The translations under genes and the position numbers were made by a program. DNA of 28,903 bases from Bacteroidota bacterium (lineage in GTDB: Bacteria; Bacteroidota; Bacteroidia; CAIKAF01), in the NCBI GenBank assembly GCA_023432985.1, contig JAEZEQ010000021.1, positions 1 to 28,903 on the forward strand, given 5' to 3'. Shown one piece after another: positions 16,471 to 24,748 of the stretch. Numbering within the stretch: position 1 is the stretch's first letter; the number at the start of each line of letters is the position of its first letter. The notes beneath the pieces are model-generated. The model did not search any database. It saw nothing but the letters and a program-made list of their open reading frames with translations, and was not told the DNA's origin.

Positions 16471-16905
16471 CTAACCTATTCCCAACAATTCCACCTCAAA
16501 AATCAAGGTAGAATTAGGACCAATTTCTTTGGACACTTGTTGTTCGCCATAAGCCAAATGAGGAGGAATAGTAAATCGGAATTTACTTCCCACAGGCATG
16601 AACTGCAAACCTTCGGTCCATCCTTTTATCACCCTGTTTAGCGGGAAAGATGCGGGTTTACCGCGCAGAACCGAACTATCGAATACTTCTCCTTTTATCG
16701 TGGTCCCATGATAATGGCAAGTTACGGTTTGGGCAGCAGTAGGTTTTGCTCCCTCACCCATAAGCAGTACTTCATACTGAAGTCCGCTTTCCAGTGTAAT
16801 TACGCCCTCCTTTTCCGCATTATCAGTCATAAAAGCCCGGCCTTCATTGGCATTATTCTCGGCCAATTCTTTTTTCCGTTTAAACAATATATCGGCAATT
16901 CCCAT
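16471..16905 (-). CDS. FKBP-type peptidyl-prolyl cis-trans isomerase
   Basis: A 144-residue protein that catalyses cis-trans isomerisation of Xaa-Pro bonds. An N-terminal lysine- and glutamate-rich helix (about 1-30) precedes a single FKBP domain (about 38-144). Positions matching the FKBP12 active site are kept: Tyr65, Phe75-Asp76, Val92-Ile93, Trp96, Tyr119 and Phe136. No signal peptide or lipobox is present, so it should be cytoplasmic, unlike the many exported FKBPs of this phylum. The start at 16905 (MGIADILFKRK) follows a perfect -7 box with 16-nt spacing. It converges on the DinB-fold gene across a 102-nt gap and is divergent from the FUSC gene. Confidence 0.93.
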   Translation of the reverse strand: MGIADILFKRKKELAENNANEGRAFMTDNAEKEGVITLESGLQYEVLLMGEGAKPTAAQTVTCHYHGTTIKGEVFDSSVLRGKPASFPLNRVIKGWTEGLQFMPVGSKFRFTIPPHLAYGEQQVSKEIGPNSTLIFEVELLGIG

Positions 16906-16920
16906 TTCTTAAATTTTATG

Positions 16921-16928
16921 CAAATATA
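16921..16928 (-). promoter_or_regulatory. -7 box of the FKBP gene
   Basis: The minus strand reads TATATTTG followed by CA, a perfect TAnnTTTG match, 16 nt before the ATG. Confidence 0.55.
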
Positions 16929-16999
16929 CAATCTCCTATTCAATGGGATTTTTAAAAAGTAAATTTTGTGTCTGCTTTCATTCAACAAAAGCGAATATG

Positions 17000-17007
17000 T
17001 ACCTTTG
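17000..17007 (+). promoter_or_regulatory. -7 box directly before the FUSC gene start
   Basis: TACCTTTG is a perfect TAnnTTTG ending 5 nt before the ATG at 17012. The transcription start would then fall on or beside the start codon, giving a leaderless mRNA. Confidence 0.55.
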
Positions 17008-17011
17008 CATC

Positions 17012-19126
17012 ATGTTTAAAAAGCCAATTATAGAAAACACGCATTTGGTCAAGAATTTCTTGTTGAGTCAGTATTTTTATGATGGTTTTAAAATCACCAT
17101 TGGGGTAATATTTCCGGCAATCATACTTTATTTCACCGGTCATCCTGTAGCAGCGGTAACGGCATCTCTGGGCGCACTTTTTGCTTCCATTCCCGACAAT
17201 CCGGGCCCGCCTCATCACAAAAGAAACGGTGTTTTAGCGGCGGTTGGGCTCAATTTTCTGATGGCCATTCTGATTGGCTTCACCAATTTCTCTACAGGGA
17301 TTTTAGCCTTAGAAATTTTCATTTTCACCTTCTTATTTTCCCTCATAGCGGTATATGGCGTGCGTGCCAGTTCGGTCGGTACCAGCGTATTGCTTACTAT
17401 GATTATAACCATGGATCAGCGTTTGACCTGGGATGCCACACTCATCAATGCTGCGACGATGCTGGCGGGTGGTATCTGGTATGCCTTATTCAGTCTTTCC
17501 CTCAATTCCATTTTCCCATTCCGTGCGGCCGAGCAAATTTTGGGGGAATGTATACAATCTGTGGCTGAATATCTGGAACTTAAAGCCGACTTTTATACAA
17601 AAGGGAGCTCAATTGAAAAGTTGAATACCAAAATTCTCGAAAAGCAAGTCGAAATAAACGAAGAATTCGACCATGTACGCGAAATACTTTTCAAAACACG
17701 CAAACTCATCAAAGACCCAAGTCCCGACGGAAACCGCTTGATTATGTCTTTTGTGGATTTGGTAGACCTTTACGAGCGGATTATGCAATCGTATCAAAAC
17801 TATCATGAAATGCATGAAAAATTTGATCCTACAGATTTGCTTCCTGCTTTCGAAAAATGCATCAAACAACTGGCAATTGACCTAGATACCTTAGGTAAAG
17901 CCCTACACAACCGCGAAAACATAAGATATACATCAACGGTCAATGAAAAAATTGAGGCCTTGAGATTGAGTTTAGATCAAAGTGCCCGAGAAGGAGTAGA
18001 TATTGAGCTACTGGATAAAATCTGGAAGAATATATTTCGCATCAATCAGCGTATTCAACTCATTTACGAATACCAGACCGTTCCTCAATCCATTCCCGAA
18101 GAGCGTTTTCGGGGTTTCGAAATATTTGCGCCCGAACAGAGTTTTAAATGGGAAAAATTCAGAAACAGTTTCAGTTTACGTTCCTCTCTTTTTCGGCATA
18201 GTATACGATTGGCGGTTACTTGTTTGTTTGCATTTCTGATAGCCAGATACTTATATTCGGGTACATACAGTTACTGGATTTTACTTACCTTATTGGTAAT
18301 CCTTAAACCCGCATATAGTCAGACCAAAAAGCGTAATTTTGAGCGGATTATCGGCACCGTACTCGGTGGAGCTCTGGGCGTTGGCATATTGCATTATATT
18401 CACGACGACACACTATTATTTTGGTTATTGGTTGCTTTTATTCTGGCATCCTATAGTTTTACACGAGTTCGATATATTGTTTCGGTGTTTTTTATGACAC
18501 CCTATGTATTGATATTATTCGATTTCGTCTCGGAAACAGATTCCCTGTTACTCGCACAAGAACGCATATTAGACACCTTTATAGGTGCGGGTTTGGCCGT
18601 TTTAGCATCCTTTCTGATTTTGCCAAACTGGGAGGCATTTAACCTAAAAAAATGGAAATCGGATTTATTAAAACGGCAGATAGATTATATCATTGCGGCG
18701 GTTCAATACAACGAAAAAGACGAGCTTAATATTCGTCATTATAAAATGGCTAGAAAAGAAGTAAACATTAGCGTTTCGAATCTGACTTCTGCTTTGTTGC
18801 GTATGCTGAATGAGCCCAAAAGTAAACGCAAATCAGTCAACGAAACCAATCGTTTCATCGTACTCAACAACTTGGTAATCTCACTCACAGCGAGCATAAT
18901 AAATGAGATTAATGAAAATGGCGGGTTAAGTGAAGAACAGGCCGAATATATAGAAAGCACAATTCAAAATTTACAAGCGGCATTAGTCCATATCGATGAT
19001 GCGGAATATACAGCTCCACCCTACTCTATCCGCCAAAATAATGCGATAAAAAATGCACATGACAAGTTATTTATAACCCTTGCCAAAGCAAGCAAAGACA
19101 TACGGGTATTAAGTACGCAGTTTTAA
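17012..19126 (+). CDS. YccS/FUSC family inner-membrane protein
   Basis: A 704-residue protein with the duplicated layout of the YccS/YhfK and fusaric-acid-resistance (FUSC) group: a first bundle of about six hydrophobic segments (about 20-155, with the signature ASIPDNPGPPHHKRNGV), a soluble helical region (about 165-395), a second bundle (about 410-560) and a C-terminal cytoplasmic helical part. Related proteins are efflux or aromatic-acid transporters, but the substrate here is unknown. The frame is open to an ATG at 16943; the ATG at 17012 (MFKKPIIENTHL) is preferred because a perfect -7 box lies between the two, so the upstream ATG would not be transcribed from it. The helicase gene follows after 25 nt but has its own box. 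Confidence 0.85.
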   Translation: MFKKPIIENTHLVKNFLLSQYFYDGFKITIGVIFPAIILYFTGHPVAAVTASLGALFASIPDNPGPPHHKRNGVLAAVGLNFLMAILIGFTNFSTGILALEIFIFTFLFSLIAVYGVRASSVGTSVLLTMIITMDQRLTWDATLINAATMLAGGIWYALFSLSLNSIFPFRAAEQILGECIQSVAEYLELKADFYTKGSSIEKLNTKILEKQVEINEEFDHVREILFKTRKLIKDPSPDGNRLIMSFVDLVDLYERIMQSYQNYHEMHEKFDPTDLLPAFEKCIKQLAIDLDTLGKALHNRENIRYTSTVNEKIEALRLSLDQSAREGVDIELLDKIWKNIFRINQRIQLIYEYQTVPQSIPEERFRGFEIFAPEQSFKWEKFRNSFSLRSSLFRHSIRLAVTCLFAFLIARYLYSGTYSYWILLTLLVILKPAYSQTKKRNFERIIGTVLGGALGVGILHYIHDDTLLFWLLVAFILASYSFTRVRYIVSVFFMTPYVLILFDFVSETDSLLLAQERILDTFIGAGLAVLASFLILPNWEAFNLKKWKSDLLKRQIDYIIAAVQYNEKDELNIRHYKMARKEVNISVSNLTSALLRMLNEPKSKRKSVNETNRFIVLNNLVISLTASIINEINENGGLSEEQAEYIESTIQNLQAALVHIDDAEYTAPPYSIRQNNAIKNAHDKLFITLAKASKDIRVLSTQF

Positions 19127-19139
19127 GTCAGAATTAGTA

Positions 19140-19147
19140 TACCTTTG
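19140..19147 (+). promoter_or_regulatory. -7 box directly before the helicase start
   Basis: TACCTTTG, identical to the box at 17000, again ends exactly 5 nt before an ATG (19152) and is again followed by CA. It implies a leaderless transcript of its own. Confidence 0.55.
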
Positions 19148-19151
19148 CAGG

Positions 19152-20486
19152 ATGAATATATTTCCCGAATCGATACAAGCCGGACTGAAAAATATGGGCA
19201 TTGTATCCCTCAATTCTCTTCAAGAGCAATGTTTAGAAGCCTTTAAAAAAGAAGATGAAATAGTACTGCTATCACCCACCGGGTCGGGGAAGACCTTAGC
19301 CTATTTGCTGCCGGTTTTGCAGAAAATAAATCCGGATTATACCAATAAGATTCAGGTTCTTATACTTGCCCCATCGCGAGAATTGGCTTTACAGATCGAG
19401 CAAGTAGTTAAATCCTTGCGCAGTGGTTATAAAACAAGTTGTTTTTACGGGGGCCATGAAATGCGTTTCGAAAAACAAAGTTTGACACAAGCTCCGCACA
19501 TATTAATCGGCACACCCGGTCGCATCGCAGATCATTTCAGGCGGGAGACTATACAGGGTAAAAACATAGAAATGCTTGTAATAGACGAGTTCGACAAGTC
19601 CTTAGAAATTGGATTTAAAGATGAATTGGAATACATACGCAGGCAATTGCCCGGATTGAAAAAAAAGATATTGACTTCGGCTACTGCCATGGATGAGATT
19701 CCGGATTATATACTGGATCAAAAACCTTATTTTATACATCATAAAATGGAGGAAGAGCAGCATGAGAGAAGGCGTGTATTTTTGGTTGAGGGGTCGGCAT
19801 CCAAAGAAGTATTATTGCATAAATTGCTAAAAGTATTGGGAAATGAACCCAGTTTGGTCTTTTGCAATTTTAAAGAAACCGTAGGAGAAATAGAGCGTTT
19901 TTTGCGAAAACAAGGCATAGAATCCGTATCCTTTCATGGGGGATTAGAGCAGAAAGATCGGGAAAAAAATCTGGTTCAATTTCGCAACCGCAGTGTATCG
20001 GTATTAGTGAGCACCGATTTAGCGGCTCGAGGTTTAGACATACCTGAAATAAAACATGTAATACACTTACAATTGCCGGTTCACGAGGCCGAGTTCACCC
20101 ATAGAAATGGAAGGACGGCACGTATGCATAAAGAAGGCAGTGTTTATATTATCAAGGGGAAAGATTATTTTGGTAAGGATTACCTGCCCCGAACAGCTGA
20201 AAAATTTGATTTAGAGAAGCAATCAAAAGGAAATAGTCAGGTCCCGGATACAGAATTTGTCACCCTTTTCATAAACAAGGGAAAGAAAGACAAATTGCGC
20301 AAAATGGACATAGTTGGTTATGCCATACAGACGGGCGGATTAGAGAAGGATGAATTAGGGTTAATAGAAGTCAAAGACGCATTCAGTTATCTTGCTGTAA
20401 AGAAAAGTAAGGCCGATCAATTAATTCAGAAGTCACATGTATCGAAATTAAAAAACATGTCGGTACAAATGGGATATTTAAAATAA
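19152..20486 (+). CDS. DEAD-box RNA helicase, DbpA-like
   Basis: A 444-residue ATP-dependent RNA helicase. Motifs in order: Walker A SPTGSGKT (41-48), PSRELALQ, TPGR, motif II Asp-Glu-Phe-Asp at 145-148 (DEFD rather than DEAD), SAT at 176-178, STDLAARGLD, and motif VI HRNGRTAR at 317-324. Residues 367-444 (FVTLFINKGKKDKLRKMDIVG onward) align by eye with the RRM-like C-terminal domain of DbpA, which binds hairpin 92 of 23S rRNA, so a role in large-subunit assembly is likely. This tail sets it apart from a generic RhlE helicase. Its stop codon abuts the terminator of the convergent thiolase operon. Confidence 0.9.
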   Translation: MNIFPESIQAGLKNMGIVSLNSLQEQCLEAFKKEDEIVLLSPTGSGKTLAYLLPVLQKINPDYTNKIQVLILAPSRELALQIEQVVKSLRSGYKTSCFYGGHEMRFEKQSLTQAPHILIGTPGRIADHFRRETIQGKNIEMLVIDEFDKSLEIGFKDELEYIRRQLPGLKKKILTSATAMDEIPDYILDQKPYFIHHKMEEEQHERRRVFLVEGSASKEVLLHKLLKVLGNEPSLVFCNFKETVGEIERFLRKQGIESVSFHGGLEQKDREKNLVQFRNRSVSVLVSTDLAARGLDIPEIKHVIHLQLPVHEAEFTHRNGRTARMHKEGSVYIIKGKDYFGKDYLPRTAEKFDLEKQSKGNSQVPDTEFVTLFINKGKKDKLRKMDIVGYAIQTGGLEKDELGLIEVKDAFSYLAVKKSKADQLIQKSHVSKLKNMSVQMGYLK

Positions 20487-20511
20487 AAAAGGTCGGACCA
20501 AAGCCCGACCT
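20485..20511 (-). terminator. Rho-independent terminator of the fad operon
   Basis: AGGTCGG (20490-20496) and CCGACCT (20505-20511) form a 7-bp stem with an 8-nt loop. Read on the minus strand it runs into a U tract (A run 20485-20490) that overlaps the helicase stop codon. The plus-strand side has no T tract, so it is directional. Confidence 0.88.
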
Positions 20512-20535
20512 CAACTTATGTAAACTTAAACGAAA

Positions 20536-21711
20536 CTACAATTTTTCAATAATTCCGGCGGCTCCTTGTCCAGTTCCCACGCACATAGTCACCATACCGT
20601 ATTTTTTATTGGTACGTTTCAATTCGCTTATTACTTGCACAGACAATTTAGCACCGGTACAACCCAGAGGGTGTCCCATTGCGATAGCTCCGCCGTTGGG
20701 GTTAACCTTAGCGGGGTCTAGGCCTAATTCGCGGATTATAGCTAAAGATTGAGAAGCAAAAGCCTCATTCAATTCGATTACTGCCATATCATCCTTAGTG
20801 AGACCGGCTTTTTCGAGAGCTTTAGGAATGGCATAAATAGGACCAACGCCCATAATGGCGGGTTCCAGACCTACGGCTGCGTATGAAACCAATCTTGCAG
20901 TTGGTTTAATACCCAATTCATTCATAAACTTCTCGCTCATTAAAAGCACAAAAGCTGCACCATCAGATGTTTGAGAGGCATTACCTGCAGTAACCGTTCC
21001 ACCTTGCATAAATACAGGTTTCAAGCGGGCGAGTCCTTCCATATTACTGGCACGAGGTCCTTCGTCGCGTGTAACCGTATAAGATTTCACCTTACGTTTT
21101 CCTTTTTCGTCGAGGTAGACCTGTTCCACGGTAACAGGTGCGATTTGGTCATCAAACACTCCGTTTTCCTGAGCTTTAAGGGCTCTGTTGTGACTTTCGA
21201 GACTAAAAGCGTCTTGATCTTCACGGGAAACATTATAGCGTTTAGCGACTTCTTCGGCGGTGAGTCCCATTCCCCAGTAGTAGGTTGGTTCATTTTTAGC
21301 ATATTCATAATTCGGCACTGTTCTCCAGCCTCCGAAAGGTATGGGGCTCATTGTTTCCACTCCACCTGCCAGGATACAATCGGCCTGTCCGGCTTTAATT
21401 TTTGCATCGGCGATAGCAATAGCTTCCAGTCCGGATGCGCAATAGCGATTGATCGTCATTCCGGGCACTTTATCCGTTTTGAGTCCCATTAAAGAGATCA
21501 TACGACCCATATTCAGGCCTTGTTCGGCTTCCGGCGTGGCGTTACCAACAATAAGATCATCAATTTTATTCACGTCCAATTGGGGGAAGTCGGCCAATAA
21601 TTTTTGAATAACCTGAACGGCCAGATCATCCGGGCGCATAAAGCGATAAGCTCCGCGAGATGCTTTACCTACAGCACTTCTGTATCCTCCAACTATATAT
21701 GCATTATTCAT
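20536..21711 (-). CDS. fadA: Acetyl-CoA C-acyltransferase (thiolase)
   Basis: A 391-residue thiolase that releases acetyl-CoA from 3-ketoacyl-CoA in the last step of beta-oxidation. The catalytic residues are present: nucleophile Cys91 in NRYCASGLEAI, His347 in GHPLGCTGA, and Cys377 in MCVGTGQGAA. Length is standard and there is no targeting signal. It is the last gene of the MarR-fadN-fadA operon, 28 nt after the fadN stop, with a terminator 24 nt beyond its own stop. A biosynthetic acetoacetyl-CoA thiolase is possible from sequence alone; the pairing with fadN favours the degradative role. Confidence 0.94.
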   Translation of the reverse strand: MNNAYIVGGYRSAVGKASRGAYRFMRPDDLAVQVIQKLLADFPQLDVNKIDDLIVGNATPEAEQGLNMGRMISLMGLKTDKVPGMTINRYCASGLEAIAIADAKIKAGQADCILAGGVETMSPIPFGGWRTVPNYEYAKNEPTYYWGMGLTAEEVAKRYNVSREDQDAFSLESHNRALKAQENGVFDDQIAPVTVEQVYLDEKGKRKVKSYTVTRDEGPRASNMEGLARLKPVFMQGGTVTAGNASQTSDGAAFVLLMSEKFMNELGIKPTARLVSYAAVGLEPAIMGVGPIYAIPKALEKAGLTKDDMAVIELNEAFASQSLAIIRELGLDPAKVNPNGGAIAMGHPLGCTGAKLSVQVISELKRTNKKYGMVTMCVGTGQGAAGIIEKL

Positions 21712-21739
21712 TGTATTAAAAATTTTAGATTAAAATAAA

Positions 21740-24187
21740 TTAGTTTCTAAGAGGTTTTCCTGTTTTAAGCATATGTTGCATTCTTTCGAGTGTTTTGCGT
21801 GTACCTAATAAGCTAAGGAATGCTTCTCTTTCGAGGTCGAGCAAATAAGATTCGCTTACTTGTGTACGTTCGCTTAAATCACCTCCACACAATACATAGC
21901 CTAATTTTTGAGAGACCAGTACATCGTGTTCTGAGATATAATTACCACTAAACATAGAATTAGCACCGGCATAAACCACGCCTAACCCTTCTCGTCCCAT
22001 AACCATAATATCCTCCCTTTGAGGCTTTTGAACATAACCAGCTTCAGCCAACTTCAAGACTTCTTTTTTCGCTTCAGCGATAAGGAGGTCAGCATTGGGG
22101 ACTACTCTATCCACACCATTGCGGAAGATTCCCAATTGAAAAGCTTCATGTGCGCTAGTTGCAACTTTTGCTTGTCCTATAGTAAGAAATTTTTCTTTCA
22201 GTGTAGGGATACGAATATCTTCGGCTTTCATTTCGTCTGAGGCGCGGAGGGCGAATTCTTTAGTTCCTCCTCCACCCGGGATAACCCCAACTCCTACTTC
22301 CACCAGTCCGATATAAGTTTCTGCTGCTGCCACGACTGCATCGGCATGGAGGCAGAGTTCGCAGCCTCCTCCTAGGGTAAGTCCGTGTGGTGCTACTACA
22401 ACCGGAATAGCTGAGTATCGCGCTCTCATAGTTGCATTTTGGAAAGCTTTAATGGCAAAATTCAATTCGTCCCATTCTTGTTCTGCTGCCAGCATAAGTA
22501 CCATAGCCAGATTAGCTCCGGCGGAGAATACTTCGCCTTGATTTCCGATCACCAATCCGTTATAACCTTTAGACTCTGCCAAATCGATAGATTTCATAAT
22601 CCCTTCGATAACTTCGCCGCCCATAGAATTCATTTTCGTATGGAATTCAAGATTCAGGACACCGTCTCCAAGGTCGTGCAGAGTTGTTCCTGAGTTGCCC
22701 CATACCTTTTTAGTAGAGCGTATATTATCGAGAATAATAAAATGGTCACGTCCGGGGATTTGGGTATAAGCTTTATTATGTAAGTTATAATAAAGGGTTT
22801 TTCCATTTTCAATTTTATAGAAAGAATTAAACCCTGCGTTCAGCATATCTTTTACCCATTCAGCCACTTTCAATCCGGCTTTTTCCATTTGTTCCACAGA
22901 AGATTTCACACCAACTGCATCCCACATGGCAAATGGTCCCAGGCTCCATCCGAATCCGGCTTTCAATGCATCATCTACCTTATAGATATCGTCAGAAATT
23001 TCGGGAATTCGGTTTGCAACATATTCGAACAGTGCGAAGTTTGTTTTGCGATAGAATTCGCCTGCCACGTCTTTACCTGACATAAGCACCTTCATTCTAT
23101 CCACGAGATTTGAAACTTGTTTAGCTGCTTCGAGGGTGGCAAATTTCACTTTCTTTTGGGGTACATATTCGAGGGTATTAAGGTCTAAAGAAAAGATTTG
23201 TCCATCGGGCATTTTCTTAAAGAATCCTTGTTTCGTTTTTTGTCCCAGCCATTTATTTTCGATCATTTTCACCAGATAATCGGGCAATTCGAAATAGGCT
23301 TTCGCTTCGTCGTTGGGTAAATTAGCTTTGAGTCCGTTTGCCACATTCACCAGCGTATCGAGTCCGACCACATCGGCAGTGCGGAAAGTAGCTGATTTGG
23401 GGCGCCCCATAATAGGGCCTGTTAATTTATCAATTTCTTCGGTTGTCAGTCCCAATTCCTTAATATTATGAAAAAGAGCCATAATGCCGAATACGCCGAT
23501 TCTATTTGCAATAAAAGCGGGTGTATCTTTACAGAGGACTGTTGTTTTTCCTAAAATTTTGGACCCGAATTCCATAAAAAAGTCTACAACTTCATTTTTC
23601 GTTTTAGTAGACGGGATAATTTCGAGTAATCTTAGGTAACGGGGTGGATTAAAAAAGTGGGTTCCACAGAAATGAGCTGCAAAATCCTCGCTTCTTCCTT
23701 CGATAAGTAATTCCATAGGAATACCGGATGTATTAGACGTAATGAGCGTACCGGGTTTACGGTATTTTTCGATTTGGTCATATACAATTTTCTTAATATC
23801 GAGGCGTTCCACGACCACTTCAAGAATCCAGTCCACCTCTCCTACTTTCTTCATATCATCCTCAAAATTACCGAGGTGTATACGGGATGCGAATTTCTTG
23901 TCATAAATAGGATTTGGATTCAGTTTCAGCGCTGCATCAAAAGCTGTTTTTACGATACGGTTACGCACTGCGGGGTGATTGATTTCGAGCCCCTTAGCTG
24001 CTTCATCCGGGTTTAATTCTTTCGGAGCGATGTCTAATAATAGTACTTCCAGTCCTACACCTGCCATGTGCATCGCAATTTGCGAGCCCATAACACCTGA
24101 TCCCAAAACTGCCACTTTACGAATTCTGCGGCTATTAAGCACAGAACCTTTAAAAGTTGGAATCGAACTTGCTGTTGTCATTTCCAT
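21740..24187 (-). CDS. fadN: 3-hydroxyacyl-CoA dehydrogenase / enoyl-CoA hydratase, FadN type
   Basis: An 815-residue bifunctional beta-oxidation enzyme. The N-terminal dehydrogenase comes first: dinucleotide loop Gly29-x-Gly31-x-x-Gly34 (VLGSGVMGSQIA) and catalytic His177 in HFFNP, with Glu123 in the expected position. The enoyl-CoA hydratase domain is C-terminal (about 500 onward), with the oxyanion-hole segments HGLTLGGGCEL and GVGVIPGGGG near residues 600-650. This order is that of Bacillus FadN and is the reverse of proteobacterial FadB/FadJ. It starts 11 nt after the MarR gene and is followed by the thiolase. An internal ATG at codon 3 is an equally possible start. Confidence 0.93.
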   Translation of the reverse strand: MEMTTASSIPTFKGSVLNSRRIRKVAVLGSGVMGSQIAMHMAGVGLEVLLLDIAPKELNPDEAAKGLEINHPAVRNRIVKTAFDAALKLNPNPIYDKKFASRIHLGNFEDDMKKVGEVDWILEVVVERLDIKKIVYDQIEKYRKPGTLITSNTSGIPMELLIEGRSEDFAAHFCGTHFFNPPRYLRLLEIIPSTKTKNEVVDFFMEFGSKILGKTTVLCKDTPAFIANRIGVFGIMALFHNIKELGLTTEEIDKLTGPIMGRPKSATFRTADVVGLDTLVNVANGLKANLPNDEAKAYFELPDYLVKMIENKWLGQKTKQGFFKKMPDGQIFSLDLNTLEYVPQKKVKFATLEAAKQVSNLVDRMKVLMSGKDVAGEFYRKTNFALFEYVANRIPEISDDIYKVDDALKAGFGWSLGPFAMWDAVGVKSSVEQMEKAGLKVAEWVKDMLNAGFNSFYKIENGKTLYYNLHNKAYTQIPGRDHFIILDNIRSTKKVWGNSGTTLHDLGDGVLNLEFHTKMNSMGGEVIEGIMKSIDLAESKGYNGLVIGNQGEVFSAGANLAMVLMLAAEQEWDELNFAIKAFQNATMRARYSAIPVVVAPHGLTLGGGCELCLHADAVVAAAETYIGLVEVGVGVIPGGGGTKEFALRASDEMKAEDIRIPTLKEKFLTIGQAKVATSAHEAFQLGIFRNGVDRVVPNADLLIAEAKKEVLKLAEAGYVQKPQREDIMVMGREGLGVVYAGANSMFSGNYISEHDVLVSQKLGYVLCGGDLSERTQVSESYLLDLEREAFLSLLGTRKTLERMQHMLKTGKPLRN

Positions 24188-24198
24188 TTAAATTTTGA

Positions 24199-24636
24199 TT
24201 AATATACTATTTGTTCTTTTTCGATTAATTCGTTTATTTTCTGCATTACCTTAAAAAACACTTGTAATTCAGATTCGGGGATATTCAATCGGATATAATT
24301 ATTAAAATGCTTTACCGTACCTCTGGATATTTCTCTTTTTTCTTTTCCCAGGTCAGTGAGCATAATGCGCACCAGTCGTTTATCCTCTTCATCAGCTTTC
24401 CTGTAAATATATCCCTTTTCCTCGAGTGTTTTCAGCATACGAGTCAGCGATCTTGGTTCCATGCCCAGAAGTGGGGCTATTTTTGTGGCAGGTGTACCAT
24501 TTTCGGCATCTATATTCAATAATACAAAGCCTATAGCCGAGGTTAAATCATATTCCTGTGCCACTCCGTTATACATTCTTGTAATCAGGTGCCAGGTATA
24601 TTTTATATTAAAATCTACAGTATCTTCTCTTTTCAT
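24199..24636 (-). CDS. MarR family transcriptional regulator
   Basis: A 145-residue winged-helix dimer-type repressor. The helix-turn-helix lies around TKIAPLLGMEPRSLTRMLKTLEEKG (about 51-76) and the wing around RKADEEDKRLVRIMLTDLG, the Asp-x-Arg pattern being typical of MarR. The flanking helices (about 8-35 and 105-140) should form the dimer interface. It is the first gene of the fad operon with only 11 nt to fadN, so it most likely senses an acyl-CoA or fatty acid and controls the operon including itself. A 14-bp palindrome lies just upstream of its -7 box, where a repressor would act. The ligand is inference. Confidence 0.92.
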   Translation of the reverse strand: MKREDTVDFNIKYTWHLITRMYNGVAQEYDLTSAIGFVLLNIDAENGTPATKIAPLLGMEPRSLTRMLKTLEEKGYIYRKADEEDKRLVRIMLTDLGKEKREISRGTVKHFNNYIRLNIPESELQVFFKVMQKINELIEKEQIVY

Positions 24637-24650
24637 TTTGATCTTATATA

Positions 24651-24658
24651 CAAATATA
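24651..24658 (-). promoter_or_regulatory. -7 box of the MarR-fad operon
   Basis: The minus strand reads TATATTTG, a perfect TAnnTTTG, 15 nt before the MarR ATG. No good -33 element is seen at the usual spacing. Confidence 0.55.
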
Positions 24659-24667
24659 CATAAAATG

Positions 24668-24681
24668 TTATGCTTGCATAA
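24668..24681. promoter_or_regulatory. Candidate MarR operator palindrome
   Basis: TTATGC-TT-GCATAA is a perfect 6+6 inverted repeat that starts 9 bp upstream of the -7 box, inside the stretch RNA polymerase must contact. Its length and placement fit an autoregulatory MarR-family site. Binding by this protein is inferred. Confidence 0.5.
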
Positions 24682-24698
24682 TAAGAAGCAAAAAAAAT

Positions 24699-24730
24699 AA
24701 AAAAAAGAGCCTTACTAAGAAGGCTCTTTT
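24699..24730 (-). terminator. Rho-independent terminator of the beta-propeller gene
   Basis: AAAAGAGCCTT (24703-24713) and AAGGCTCTTTT (24720-24730) form a perfect 11-bp stem with a 6-nt loop, followed on the minus strand by a U-rich tract. The gene ends about 18 nt upstream. Confidence 0.92.
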
Positions 24731-24748
24731 ATAAGAAATTAATTGGAT

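Noticed and set aside
16943..17011. Upstream ATG extension of the FUSC protein
   Set aside because: A perfect -7 promoter box lies between this ATG and the one at 17012, and the extra residues do not look like a membrane-protein N-terminus.
20971..21492. 173-codon open frame opposite the thiolase
   Set aside because: It lies wholly antisense to fadA across conserved catalytic regions and resembles no family; a shadow frame.
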